Source: JBGQOJ01 sp052119585
GTDB taxonomy: Bacteria; Pseudomonadota; Alphaproteobacteria; Rhodobacterales; Rhodobacteraceae
DNA: 64,000 nt
Direction: 5' to 3'
Assembly (NCBI RefSeq): GCF_052119585.1
Contig: NZ_JBGQOJ010000001.1
Coordinates: 124,001 to 188,000 of the forward strand
Shown here: one piece after another, positions 1-9,600 of the stretch
Layout of the letters: the number at the start of each line of letters is the position of its first letter
How positions within the stretch are numbered: position 1 is the stretch's first letter
The notes under the pieces: model-generated
What the model saw: the letters and a program-made list of their open reading frames with translations, nothing else
Told to the model about the DNA's origin: nothing
Databases searched by the model: none
Made by a program: the position numbers and the translations under genes

Positions 1-240
1 ATCCCGCACCGTGATCACACCCGACAGGATCACGCCACCAAGCAGAACCCAAAGCACGGCGGTGATCATCGTCACCCGCATGGCCACCCGGCGCGGTTTG
101 AAATCGGACGGCGCAGAGGCATGCGTGCCCGGCTCGACCTTGCCCTCTTGTTGTTGGGTATGGCTGACGAAGGGCAGAACACAGAACAACACCAGAAACC
201 AAAGCACGGCGAACAGAACGATTGCAGAGGTGATGGACAT
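1..240 (-). CDS. DUF1467 family small membrane protein (partial, runs off the window)
   Basis: The reverse strand from 240 reads MSITSAIVLFAVLWFLVLFC and continues open to base 1, so 80 codons are visible and the stop lies outside. There are two hydrophobic segments: residues 4-22, ending in LPFVSHTQ, and about 58-77, ending in ITVRD. They are separated by a polar loop with FKPRR. This matches the DUF1467 family, short inner-membrane proteins of alphaproteobacteria with no known function. Its ATG overlaps the TGA of the epimerase gene by one base (TGATG), so the two are probably translationally coupled. Confidence 0.85.
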   Translation of the reverse strand, partial: MSITSAIVLFAVLWFLVLFCVLPFVSHTQQQEGKVEPGTHASAPSDFKPRRVAMRVTMITAVLWVLLGGVILSGVITVRD

Positions 241-644
241 CAGACTTGTTCCAGTTCGATCAATGTGCCGTTGAAATCCTTGGGGTGCAGGAACAGAACC
301 GGCTTGCCGTGGGCACCGATCTTCGGCTCTGCGCCGCCCAGAATGCGCGCGCCCTCGGCCAACAGATGCGCCCGCGCCGCCATGATGTCGTCCACCTCGT
401 AGCAGATATGGTGAATCCCCCCCGAGGGGTTCTTTTCCAGAAAGCCGTTGATAGGGCTGTTCTCGCCCAGCGGATACAAAAGCTCGATCTTGGTGTTCGG
501 CAGCTCGATGAAAATCACCGTGACGCCGTGATCTGGCTCGTCCTGCGGTGCGCCGACCTTGGCACCCAGCATGCCGCGGTATTGCGCGGCGGCCGCGTCA
601 AGGTCGGGAACGGCTATGGCAACGTGGTTGAGACGACCGATCAT
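240..644 (-). CDS. mce: methylmalonyl-CoA epimerase
   Basis: This 134-residue protein is a glyoxalase/VOC-fold enzyme that should interconvert (R)- and (S)-methylmalonyl-CoA in propionyl-CoA assimilation. It begins MIGRLNHVAIAVPDLDAA, with the metal-ligand histidine in NHVAIAV, a second in GGIHHICYEV, and a C-terminal GTLIELEQV carrying the usual glutamate. The ATG at 644 was chosen because AAGGAG lies eight bases upstream. A longer frame to 797 has no family similarity in its first 51 residues. It is followed by DUF1467 with a one-base overlap. Confidence 0.93.
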   Translation of the reverse strand: MIGRLNHVAIAVPDLDAAAAQYRGMLGAKVGAPQDEPDHGVTVIFIELPNTKIELLYPLGENSPINGFLEKNPSGGIHHICYEVDDIMAARAHLLAEGARILGGAEPKIGAHGKPVLFLHPKDFNGTLIELEQV

Positions 645-733
645 ATCAGGGCTCCTTTGGTCAGGGTTGCCCGCGTTATGTCCTGTCCAAAGGCCCCGTG
701 CAAGCGGCGCAAAGACGCATGCCCGCAGGGTTG

Positions 734-748
734 TTAACCCGACATTAG
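734..748. promoter_or_regulatory. possible CtrA-type site (TTAA-N7-TTAG)
   Basis: Between the divergent epimerase and response-regulator genes the sequence TTAA, seven bases, TTAG matches the CtrA consensus TTAA-N7-TTAA with one mismatch. It partly overlaps an inverted repeat GGGTT-GTT-AACCC at 728-740. Short AT-rich matches occur by chance, so this is only a candidate. Confidence 0.3.
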
Positions 749-795
749 GACTAACGCGGCTTAACTGGGAATCATCGCAACCCAAGGGGGCCGAC

Positions 796-1515
796 ATGAC
801 GGATGATCTTGACCACTACGCACGTGCCAACCAGCCCAGCGCAACGCAGCCTCTGGCGGGGCTGACTGTTCTGGTGGTCGAAGACAGCCGTTTCGCACGC
901 GAGGCGGTGCGCCTGTTGTGCCTGCGCAGCGGGGCGCGGATCAGGCGGGCCGACTGCCTGCGCTCGGCAGAACTGCATCTGCGGGTCTACCGCCCTGCCG
1001 TCATGGTGATCGACCTGGGCCTGCCCGACGGATCGGGGCTGGACCTGATCCGCGAACTGGCCGGCGCGCGGCCCCGCATCACCACCGTTCTGGCGACCAG
1101 CGGCGACACCGGCGGCGAAGCCGCCGCACTCGCGGCAGGGGCCGACGGGTTTCTTCCCAAACCCCTAGAAAGCCTTGCTGCCTTCCAGCAGATGGTTCTT
1201 GGCACTCTGCCGCTTGACCGTCGCCCGATCGGGCCGCGCGTTCTGTCAAAGGACGAAATCCATCCCGACATGATCGCCTATCTTGATGACATGGCCCATG
1301 TGGTCGATGTGATGACCAACAGTTCCGACGACCGGACGCTGGACTATATCGCGCAGTTTCTGGCGGGTGTCGCGCGCAGCGCGAACGACCGCGATCTGGC
1401 AATTGCCGCCTCGGTACTGGTCAAACACCGCGCGGCGGGCAGACCCTTTCGGTCCGATCTCGCCCGCGTGGCAGGCATGGTGCAGGAACGCCTGGAACAA
1501 CGGGCCGCTGTCTAG
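796..1515 (+). CDS. response regulator with an unassigned C-terminal helical region
   Basis: The 239-residue protein has a receiver domain at about residues 23-130: acidic pair E29-D30, probable phospho-acceptor D73 in VIDLGLPDGSG, T101, and K122 in FLPKPL. Residues 150-239 match no output domain I recognise. They are mostly helical (DMIAYLDDMAHVVDVM, LDYIAQFLAGVARSAND) and have no visible DNA-binding motif or GGDEF/EAL residues. The ATG at 796 follows AAGGGGG, while a frame extending to 559 covers the epimerase on the other strand. No kinase is adjacent. It ends in a CTAG shared with the convergent acetyltransferase stop. Confidence 0.85.
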   Translation: MTDDLDHYARANQPSATQPLAGLTVLVVEDSRFAREAVRLLCLRSGARIRRADCLRSAELHLRVYRPAVMVIDLGLPDGSGLDLIRELAGARPRITTVLATSGDTGGEAAALAAGADGFLPKPLESLAAFQQMVLGTLPLDRRPIGPRVLSKDEIHPDMIAYLDDMAHVVDVMTNSSDDRTLDYIAQFLAGVARSANDRDLAIAASVLVKHRAAGRPFRSDLARVAGMVQERLEQRAAV

Positions 1516-2225
1516 AACCGCAACGCCGGGTCATCACAAACCCTGACCAGCGCCGTCAAATCGGACAGACGTTCGGACTGCCGCCCATCAGCATCGAAAT
1601 TGGACGGCGCCAACCAAGCCTCGAACGCCTCTTTCAACGCTGGCCATTCCGCATCGATCGCCGCGAACCAGGCCGTATCCCGGTTATGGCCTTTGACTAC
1701 CGCCGCCTGCCTGAAAACCCCCTCGAAACTGAAGCCAAACCGCTCCGCCGCGCGGCGCGACCCCAGGTTCAGCGCATTGCACTTCCACTCGAACCGACGA
1801 TAACCGGCATCGAACGCCCAGGCCATCATCAGATAGATCGCCTCGGTCGCGGCACGGGTCCGCTGCAATTCGGGGGAAAAGTTGATGTGCCCGACTTCGA
1901 TGGAACCGGCCTCGGGCGTGATCCGAAGATAGCTGGCAACGCCGGACCAATGGCCGGTCTCCAGATTTTGGACGGCATAGAACAGCGGGTCCTGTCCTTC
2001 GGTGACGTCGCGCAGCCAGCGATGGTACCCGGCAGCCGAGGTAAAGGGGCCGTAAGGCAGGTAATCCCAGATCGCATCCTTGGCGCTGTTTGCGCGGTGC
2101 AGATCCGCGCCGTGCGCATCCGCATTCAGTTTTTCAAGACGCACGTATCGCCCAGTCAAGGGGATACCCTCGGGGCGCGGCGGCGGCACCCAATGCGGCA
2201 GCGCCTGCCCGAACTTCTCTGTCAT
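1512..2225 (-). CDS. GNAT family N-acetyltransferase (RimJ/RimL type)
   Basis: The 237-residue protein looks like the RimJ/RimL-type GNAT acetyltransferases that use acetyl-CoA on amino groups. It has an N-terminal GRYVRLEKLNADAHGADL, a central SIEVGHINFSPELQRTRAATEA with the acetyl-CoA-binding turn, and KCNALNLGSRRAAERFGFSFEGVFRQ near the C-terminus, the usual GNAT motif B. The substrate is unknown. The ATG at 2225 is preceded by GGTGAG at good spacing. A GTG at 2237 is possible, but its AAGGA lies only three bases away. It is convergent with the response regulator and shares the palindromic stop CTAG. Confidence 0.85.
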   Translation of the reverse strand: MTEKFGQALPHWVPPPRPEGIPLTGRYVRLEKLNADAHGADLHRANSAKDAIWDYLPYGPFTSAAGYHRWLRDVTEGQDPLFYAVQNLETGHWSGVASYLRITPEAGSIEVGHINFSPELQRTRAATEAIYLMMAWAFDAGYRRFEWKCNALNLGSRRAAERFGFSFEGVFRQAAVVKGHNRDTAWFAAIDAEWPALKEAFEAWLAPSNFDADGRQSERLSDLTALVRVCDDPALRF

Positions 2226-2446
2226 ACCGATACTCACCTGTCCTTGTTCTACTCAAATAATAGCCCTCCGAAAAGGCGCGTCCAGTGAATAAACTTGTCC
2301 GTATTCGCCCCGATCAAACCCTGAAAGCGTCCCGAACACGATGCAGGCGTTCCGCATTCCTGACGCATTTCAAAGGCAAAAGATGGATATTGCGGATCGA
2401 CACCGCGTTTCGATTATTGCCATTTAAAAGAGTGAGCGAGTAACCA

Positions 2447-2644
2447 ATGAACAAACTGAAGCGATTTGCAAAAGACGAAAACGGCAATGTGACGATCGAC
2501 TGGATCGTCCTCGCCTCTGGTATTGTCATGCTGGGCGTTGCAATTCTGGCGACGCTGTCGTCCGGTGTGATGCGCATTTCAACCGACACTGCCGAAGTGA
2601 TCGACACAATAACCGTCAGCGACGAATACGCCTATAAGGGCTAA
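2447..2644 (+). CDS. small Flp-like prepilin
   Basis: This 65-residue protein has a basic N-terminus, then DENGNVTIDWIVLASGIVMLG, then a polar tail. The layout is that of Flp/TadE-type prepilins: a short basic leader, glycine at residue 13 as the likely prepilin-peptidase cleavage point, and a hydrophobic helix. The charged residue at +5 is aspartate rather than the usual glutamate. Similar short proteins with a V-T-x-D-W start are common in roseobacters and are often not linked to tad genes. None are seen here. The ribosome site is weak, so the start is less certain. Confidence 0.65.
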   Translation: MNKLKRFAKDENGNVTIDWIVLASGIVMLGVAILATLSSGVMRISTDTAEVIDTITVSDEYAYKG

Positions 2645-2775
2645 TTCCGAAGACGGTGGCGCGAAAAGCACTGATCACAAAACATGCAATAAAGGCCTGA
2701 AATTAAAGCAATACGCCGCCAAAATTTCCCTTTTACAACATATCCGCCCGTTCCCCCTTATCCCCAACCGAACAG

Positions 2776-2806
2776 AAAAAAACCAGACCGGATCGCGCCG
2801 GTCTGG
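2776..2806 (-). terminator. intrinsic terminator of aspS
   Basis: A perfect nine-base stem CCAGACCGG / CCGGTCTGG with a six-base loop lies 49 bases past the aspS stop. On the minus strand it is followed by seven T. Confidence 0.85.
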
Positions 2807-2854
2807 CTTGTAAACTGTATCGTTCAACATCACAGCCGCAAGGCCGGTGCGGTA

Positions 2855-4639
2855 TTACGCCTTGTCCTGCGGAATAACCCGCAGGCCCAGCTCGCGCATC
2901 TGCTCGTTCATCGGCTCCGACGGGGCCCCCATCATCAGGTCTTCGGCACGCTGGTTCATCGGGAACAGGATAACCTCGCGGATGTTCGCCTCGTCGGCCA
3001 GCAGCATGACGATCCGGTCGATCCCTGCGGCACAGCCACCGTGCGGCGGGGCACCGTATTTGAACGCGTTCACCATGCCGCCAAACCGCTTGCGCACTTC
3101 GTCCTCGCCGTAACCGGCAATGTCGAAGGCCTTGAACATGATCTCGGGCTTGTGGTTCCGGATCGCCCCCGAAATCAGCTCGTAGCCGTTGCAGGCCAGA
3201 TCGTATTGATAGCCCAGAACATCCAGAGGGTCGCTGTTTTCCAGCGCCTGCATGCCCCCCTGCGGCATCGAGAACGGATTGTGCGAAAAGTCGATCTTGC
3301 CGCTGTCCTCGTCCGCCTCGTACATCGGGAAATCCACGATCCAGGCAAAGGCAAAGCGGTTCAGGTCGGTCAGGCCCAGTTCTGTGCCGATCTCGGTGCG
3401 TGCACGCCCCGCGACCTTTTCAAAGGCCCCCGGCTTGCCACCAAGAAAGAACGCCGCATCGCCAAGACCAAGGCCAAGCTGTTGGCGAATGGCTTCGGTC
3501 CGCTCGGGGCCGATGTTCTTGGCCAGGGGGCCTGCCGCCTCCATCACGCCATCGGTTTCTCGCCAGAAAATATACCCCATCCCCGGCAGGCCCTCTTTCT
3601 GGGCAAAGGCGTTCATCCGGTCGCAGAACTTGCGGCTGCCGCCGGTTGGCGCGGGAATGGCCCGGATTTCGGTGCCTTCGTTTTCCAGCAACTTGGCAAA
3701 GATCGCAAACCCCGAGCCTTTGAAATGCTCGGACACAACCTGCATGCGGATCGGGTTGCGCAGGTCGGGCTTGTCGGTGCCATACCACAGCGCCGCGTCC
3801 TTATAGCTGATCTGCTCCCAGGTCTGGTCCACCGTCCTGCCGCCGCCGAACTCTTCGAAAATCCCGCCGACAACGGGTTGGATCGTGTCGAATACGTCCT
3901 GCTGCTCGACAAAACTCATCTCGAGGTCAAGCTGGTAGAAATCGGTGGGCGAGCGATCTGCCCGCGGGTCTTCGTCGCGGAAACAGGGCGCAATCTGAAA
4001 GTATTTGTCAAAGCCGGACACCATCAACAGCTGTTTGAACTGCTGCGGCGCCTGCGGCAGGGCGTAGAATTTTCCGGGGTGCTGCCGCGACGGCACCAGA
4101 AAATCGCGCGCGCCTTCGGGGCTGGATGCCGTGATGATCGGCGTCTGGAATTCCTTGAACCCGCGCGCCCACATGCGCTGCCGCATAGAGGCCACGACAT
4201 CCGACCGCAGCACCATATTGCGCTGCAACTTTTCGCGCCGCAGATCAAGAAAGCGGTATTTCAGGCGAGTCTCCTCGGGGTATTCCTGATCGCCGAACAC
4301 CTGCAACGGCAGTTCCTCGGACGCGCCAAGCACCTCCAGCCCGCGCACGAACACCTCGACCTCGCCGGTCGGGATCTTGGGGTTCACCAACGCCGCCGCG
4401 CGGGCCTTTACCTCGCCGTCGATGCGGATACACCATTCGGCGCGCACCTTTTCCACGTCCTTGAACGCGGGGCTGTCGGGGTCGGCCAGAATTTGCGTGA
4501 TGCCGTAGTGGTCGCGCAGGTCGATGAACAAGATGCCGCCATGATCGCGCACGCGATTGACCCAACCGGACAGACGCACCGTCTGGCCCACATGGGAAGA
4601 GTTCAGGTCAGCGCAGGTATGGCTACGAAAGGCGTGCAT
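2855..4639 (-). CDS. aspS: aspartate--tRNA ligase
   Basis: The 594-residue protein is a class II synthetase that charges tRNA-Asp. It has an N-terminal OB fold (VGQTVRLSGWVNRVRDHGG), class II motif 2 at residues 220-229 (FRDEDPRADR), a central GAD insertion, and motif 3 GCAAGIDRIVMLL near the end. The SPTDFYQLD version of motif 2 is usual for alphaproteobacteria. Such bacteria often have a non-discriminating enzyme that also charges tRNA-Asn, but sequence alone does not settle this. The ATG at 4639 gives the family start MHAFRSHTCADL and has AGGGGA upstream. Confidence 0.97.
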   Translation of the reverse strand: MHAFRSHTCADLNSSHVGQTVRLSGWVNRVRDHGGILFIDLRDHYGITQILADPDSPAFKDVEKVRAEWCIRIDGEVKARAAALVNPKIPTGEVEVFVRGLEVLGASEELPLQVFGDQEYPEETRLKYRFLDLRREKLQRNMVLRSDVVASMRQRMWARGFKEFQTPIITASSPEGARDFLVPSRQHPGKFYALPQAPQQFKQLLMVSGFDKYFQIAPCFRDEDPRADRSPTDFYQLDLEMSFVEQQDVFDTIQPVVGGIFEEFGGGRTVDQTWEQISYKDAALWYGTDKPDLRNPIRMQVVSEHFKGSGFAIFAKLLENEGTEIRAIPAPTGGSRKFCDRMNAFAQKEGLPGMGYIFWRETDGVMEAAGPLAKNIGPERTEAIRQQLGLGLGDAAFFLGGKPGAFEKVAGRARTEIGTELGLTDLNRFAFAWIVDFPMYEADEDSGKIDFSHNPFSMPQGGMQALENSDPLDVLGYQYDLACNGYELISGAIRNHKPEIMFKAFDIAGYGEDEVRKRFGGMVNAFKYGAPPHGGCAAGIDRIVMLLADEANIREVILFPMNQRAEDLMMGAPSEPMNEQMRELGLRVIPQDKA

Positions 4640-4699
4640 CAGGGGTCCCCTTTTGGGCGAAAACGGTCGGCCCCGATACACAACGCCCAAGGGCCTAAG

Positions 4700-5347
4700 T
4701 CAAGGCGAACCCGTCAATTCCGCCGGGATAAGGCCGCGCAGGGCGTTCCCGACCCAGATCCGGCGGGCTTTGTTCAGGTCATCGGGGGTGAAAACCGCCT
4801 CGGACGCATGCCCGCTGGCCAACAGCTCTGCCCGCAGCACCCCCGGCAACAGCCCGCAATTCAGGGGCGGCGTCACCATTCCCTGCCCGAAATCCGCAAA
4901 GATCGAGGTGATCGCCCCCTCGCAGATCTCGCCGCGCTCGTTCGCGAAAATCACCTCGTCGATCCCCTGTGGCAGGGTCGCCCGCGCCGCATCATAGGTC
5001 GCGCGACGGCTGGTTTTCACCCCCAGCCACGGGTCATGCGACCAAAGCCGCCTGTCCGACAGCGCCAGCCGCCACACCGTCCCCGCCGCCAATGGCACGA
5101 ACACCGCCGTTTTCACCGAAACCGCCCCGTCCAACGCCACATCCAGCCGCACCCGCAACGGCCCGTCACCCGAAACCGCGTTCATCGCCACCTCGACCCC
5201 GCGCGGCACAATCCCCAGCCGCCTGGCGGACCCCGCCAACCGCGCCAGATGCCGCGCCCGCAGATAAACGCCCCCCTCGGGCGTCCAGCGGACCGTCTCG
5301 AACAGGGTCAGGCCGGGGGCAATCCCGTCGCGAAACGCGCTTTCCAT
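4700..5347 (-). CDS. pabC: aminotransferase class IV, probable aminodeoxychorismate lyase
   Basis: This 215-residue PLP enzyme carries the class IV lysine at K111 in GVKTSRRATYDAAR and the downstream NERGEICEGAITSIF segment that contacts PLP. It probably removes pyruvate from 4-amino-4-deoxychorismate to give p-aminobenzoate for folate. The assignment rests on a 40-base overlap with the pabB gene upstream. It is shorter than typical PabC (about 270 residues), as is common for pabB-linked alphaproteobacterial versions. Branched-chain or D-amino-acid transaminase activity is less likely in this context. Confidence 0.85.
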   Translation of the reverse strand: MESAFRDGIAPGLTLFETVRWTPEGGVYLRARHLARLAGSARRLGIVPRGVEVAMNAVSGDGPLRVRLDVALDGAVSVKTAVFVPLAAGTVWRLALSDRRLWSHDPWLGVKTSRRATYDAARATLPQGIDEVIFANERGEICEGAITSIFADFGQGMVTPPLNCGLLPGVLRAELLASGHASEAVFTPDDLNKARRIWVGNALRGLIPAELTGSP

Positions 5348-6438
5348 AGGGCCTCCTCGTATTCCGATGCGGCGGTGCTGTCATAGACCACGCCGCCGCC
5401 CACGTTCAGGGTCGCCCTGCCGTCTTGCAACATCAAAGTGCGGATCGCGACGTTGAATTCGGCCCGCCCATCGGGGGCCACCCAGCCGATGGCGCCGCAA
5501 TAGGCCTCGCGCGGGAACGGCTCCAGCTCTCTGATCACCTGCATCGCGCGGACCTTGGGGGCGCCGGTGATCGAGCCGCAGGGGAACAGCGCCCGCAGGA
5601 CATCATCAATCCCGGTGCCCGGCACCAATTGCCCCTGCACAACCGACGTCATCTGATGCAGCGTCGCGAAACTTTCGACCGAGAACAGCTCCGGCACCTT
5701 GACGCTGCCCACCTCGGACACGCGGCTTAGGTCGTTGCGCAGCAGATCGACGATCATCAGGTTCTCGGCGCGGTTCTTGGGGTCATGCGCCAGAAACGCC
5801 CGCAACGCCTCGTCCTGCGCAGGGGTCGCCCCGCGCGGCTGCGTCCCCTTCATCGGGCGCGTCTGCAACAGCCCCGCCGCATCAATGCGGAAAAACAACT
5901 CGGGCGAGCGGGATAAAAGTGCGGGCAATCCGTCCTGCAGCACCAACGCACCGTAAGGCACCCGCTGCTGTGCCCGCAGTGCGCAGTATATGGACAAGGG
6001 CGTGCCGCGCGCCGGGCCTTCCATCGGGAATGTCAGGTTCACCTGATAGATATCGCCCGCCACGATATAGGCGTGCGCACGGTCGAAGGCGGCGCGGTAG
6101 TCAGTCTCGCTCCACAAGGGGCGCATCGGGCCCAGCGCCGCCGCACCACTGTCGCGCAACATCGCCTCGGCCCGCGCCTCGTCCGGCGGACCGAACACAC
6201 CGAACCGCAGCAACGGCAACCGCCGCCCCCCGGGCGTCACCGCCGCCAGACGCGGTTCCAGCGCATAGCCCATGTCGTAACTTGCATATCCCGCAACCCA
6301 GTGCCCCGCCGCCTGCGCTGCGGCCACATCCGCCAATGCGTCCGCCACCTGATCCGCGTCCCGCGCAAGGATCACCCGTTCAGGCGCGGAAAACACCGCC
6401 GCCCGCCCGTCCGGCCCCTGTTCGAACAAAATTTCCAC
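5308..6438 (-). CDS. pabB: aminodeoxychorismate synthase component I
   Basis: The protein of about 376 residues belongs to the chorismate-utilising family. The PabB-type lysine is K197 in RPMKGTQPRG, followed by NLMIVDLLRNDLSR and GSITGAPKVRAMQVI. These residues make aminodeoxychorismate with a glutamine amidotransferase partner (PabA) that is not in this window. The start is a GTG: the one at 6438 has AGGG eight bases upstream, while a GTG three codons earlier has almost no space for a ribosome site. The 3' end overlaps pabC by 40 bases. Confidence 0.9.
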   Translation of the reverse strand: MEILFEQGPDGRAAVFSAPERVILARDADQVADALADVAAAQAAGHWVAGYASYDMGYALEPRLAAVTPGGRRLPLLRFGVFGPPDEARAEAMLRDSGAAALGPMRPLWSETDYRAAFDRAHAYIVAGDIYQVNLTFPMEGPARGTPLSIYCALRAQQRVPYGALVLQDGLPALLSRSPELFFRIDAAGLLQTRPMKGTQPRGATPAQDEALRAFLAHDPKNRAENLMIVDLLRNDLSRVSEVGSVKVPELFSVESFATLHQMTSVVQGQLVPGTGIDDVLRALFPCGSITGAPKVRAMQVIRELEPFPREAYCGAIGWVAPDGRAEFNVAIRTLMLQDGRATLNVGGGVVYDSTAASEYEEALWKARFATGLPPA

Positions 6439-6568
6439 GCACGGCACCCTATCAGATCACGCAGCATACCTAATCCCGCACGGCCACGCTGACCAGTGCC
6501 CCGAACGGCCATTTTCCACCCGATTACGTCACAAGGACCGCGCATCGCCGGAATCCCCGATTCGACCC

Positions 6569-6596
6569 TTGCACAGGGGCGTCATCTGTCTATAAC
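6569..6596 (+). promoter_or_regulatory. possible promoter of carB
   Basis: TTGCAC and TATAAC separated by 16 bases lie 33 bases before the carB ATG. The -10 element matches the consensus in five of six positions and the -35 only in its first three. Confidence 0.4.
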
Positions 6597-6628
6597 CCGC
6601 AAGAATTTGCGATTTGGGGACATCCGAC

Positions 6629-9600
6629 ATGCCAAAAAGAACCGACATTTCTTCCATCATGATCATCGGAGCCGGCCCAATCGTTATCGGTCAGGCCTGC
6701 GAGTTCGACTACTCCGGCGCACAGGCCTGCAAGGCTCTGCGCGAGGAAGGCTACCGCGTCATTCTGGTCAACTCGAACCCTGCGACCATCATGACCGACC
6801 CCAATATGGCCGATGCCACCTACATCGAGCCGATCACCCCCGAAATCGTCGCCAAGATCATTGAAATCGAACGCCCCGACGCACTTTTGCCGACCATGGG
6901 CGGGCAGACCGGCCTGAACACCTCTCTGGCGCTGGCCGACATGGGTGTGCTGGAAAAGTTCGGGGTCGAACTGATCGGTGCCAACCGCGAAGCCATCGAA
7001 ATGGCCGAAGATCGCAAACTCTTCCGCGAGGCGATGGACCGCATCGGGCTGGAAAACCCCAAGGCCACGATCGTCTCTGCACCTAAGATGGCGAACGGCA
7101 AATACGATATAAACGCTGGCGTGGCCGAGGCCGTCGCCGCCATCGAATACGTCGGCCTGCCCGCCATCATCCGCCCCGCCTTTACCCTTGGCGGCACCGG
7201 CGGCGGCGTCGCCTATAACCGCGACGACTACGAGCGGATCTGCCGCTCCGGTCTTGATGCCTCGCCGATGGCGCAGATTCTTGTCGATGAATCGCTGCTC
7301 GGCTGGAAAGAATTCGAGATGGAAGTCGTGCGCGACAAGGCCGACAACTGCATCATCGTCTGCGCGATCGAAAACGTCGATCCGATGGGTGTGCATACCG
7401 GCGACAGCATCACCGTCGCCCCCGCGCTGACCCTGACCGACAAGGAATACCAGATCATGCGCAACGGCTCTATCGCCGTGCTGCGCGAAATCGGCGTCGA
7501 AACCGGCGGATCGAACGTGCAATGGGCGATCAACCCCGCCGATGGTCGGATGGTCGTGATAGAAATGAACCCCCGTGTGTCGCGCTCGTCCGCGCTGGCG
7601 TCCAAGGCCACAGGGTTCCCGATTGCCAAGATCGCCGCGAAGCTGGCGGTCGGCTATACGCTTGATGAACTGGATAACGACATCACCGGCGTGACCCCCG
7701 CATCGTTCGAGCCGACGATCGACTATGTCGTCACCAAGATCCCGCGCTTTGCCTTTGAGAAATTCCCCGGATCAAAGCCCGAACTGACCACCGCGATGAA
7801 ATCCGTGGGCGAGGTCATGGCCATCGGCCGCACCATCCACGAATCCATGCAAAAGGCGTTGGCCAGCATGGAAACCGGCCTGACCGGCTTTGACGAGATC
7901 ACCATCGACGGTGCGCCGGAAAAATCCTCCATCGTAAAGGCGTTGTCGCAACAGACCCCCGACCGGATCCGCGTTATCGCGCAGGCCATGCGCCTTGGGC
8001 TAAGCAACGACGAAATCCATGCCGTCACCATGTTCGATCCCTGGTTCCTGTCCCGTATCCGCGAGATCATCGACGCCGAGGCCGAGGTCCGCGCCGCCGG
8101 CCTGCCCGTTACCGAAAAGGGCCTACGCAAGCTGAAAATCATGGGCTTCACCGATGCCCGTCTGGCCAAGCTGACCGGACGCGACGAAGGTCAGGTCCGC
8201 CGCGCCCGCCGCAACCTCGGCGTCAATGCCGTATTCAAACGCATCGACACCTGCGCCGCCGAATTCGAGGCGCAGACGCCCTACATGTATTCCACCTACG
8301 AAGAGCCGATGATGGGCGAAGTCGAATGCGAGGCGCGCCCGTCGGACAAGAAAAAAGTCGTCATTCTTGGCGGTGGACCCAACCGGATCGGTCAGGGGAT
8401 TGAGTTCGACTATTGCTGCTGCCACGCCTGTTTCGCGCTGACCGACGCAGGCTATGAAACCATCATGGTCAACTGCAATCCCGAAACCGTCTCGACTGAC
8501 TATGACACCTCAGACCGCCTGTATTTCGAACCACTGACCTTCGAACACGTCATGGAAATCCTGCGCGTCGAACAGGAAAACGGCACCCTTCACGGCGTCA
8601 TCGTCCAGTTCGGCGGCCAGACCCCGCTGAAACTTGCCAATGCCCTGCAAGACGAAGGCATCCCGATCCTTGGCACCACCCCCGACGCCATCGACCTGGC
8701 CGAGGACCGCGAGCGGTTCCAGCACCTGCTGCAAGACCTGAACCTGCGCCAGCCGGTCAACGGCATCGCCCATTCCGGCGCCGAGGCCTTTGAAATCGCC
8801 AAGCGCGTCGGCTACCCTCTCGTGATCCGCCCCTCTTATGTTCTGGGCGGTCGCGCGATGGAAATCGTCCGCGACGACGCCCAGCTTGAACGCTACATCA
8901 CAGAGGCCGTCGTGGTTTCGGGTGACAGCCCCGTCCTGCTTGACAGCTATCTGATCGGCGCGGTCGAGGTCGACGTGGACGCCATTTGCGACGGCACCGA
9001 TGTGCATGTCGCAGGCGTGATGCAGCACATCGAAGAGGCCGGCGTGCATTCGGGTGACAGCGCCTGCTCGCTCCCCCCCTACTCGCTCGATGCCGCGATG
9101 ATCGCAGAACTGAAGGTCCAGACCCGCAAACTCGCCCTCGGGCTCAAGGTTGTCGGCCTGATGAACGTCCAGTTCGCCATCAAGGACGGCGACATCTACG
9201 TGCTAGAGGTCAACCCACGTGCCTCGCGCACCGTACCTTTCGTCGCCAAGGCAACCGACAGCGCCATCGCCTCGATCGCCGCGCGCGTCATGGCCGGAGA
9301 GCCGCTGACCAACTTCAAAACCCGCGCGCCCTACGATCCAAAGGCGGGCCCGATGGATGTTCTGCCGCAGGGCGACCCGATGGAACTGGCTGATCCGCAA
9401 ACACCGTGGTTCTCGGTGAAAGAGGCGGTTCTGCCCTTCGCCCGCTTCCCCGGCGTCGATACCATTCTCGGGCCTGAAATGCGGTCGACCGGCGAGGTCA
9501 TGGGCTGGGACCGCAACTTTGCCCGCGCCTTCCTGAAGGCACAGATGGGCGCAGGCACGATCCTGCCGCAGTCGGGCCGCGTTTTCATCTCCGTCAAGGA

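Noticed and set aside
3041..5386. Long open frame opposite aspS and pabC
   Set aside because: It is the mirror of well-supported genes on the other strand, and its protein is rich in His, Arg and Gln with no family likeness.
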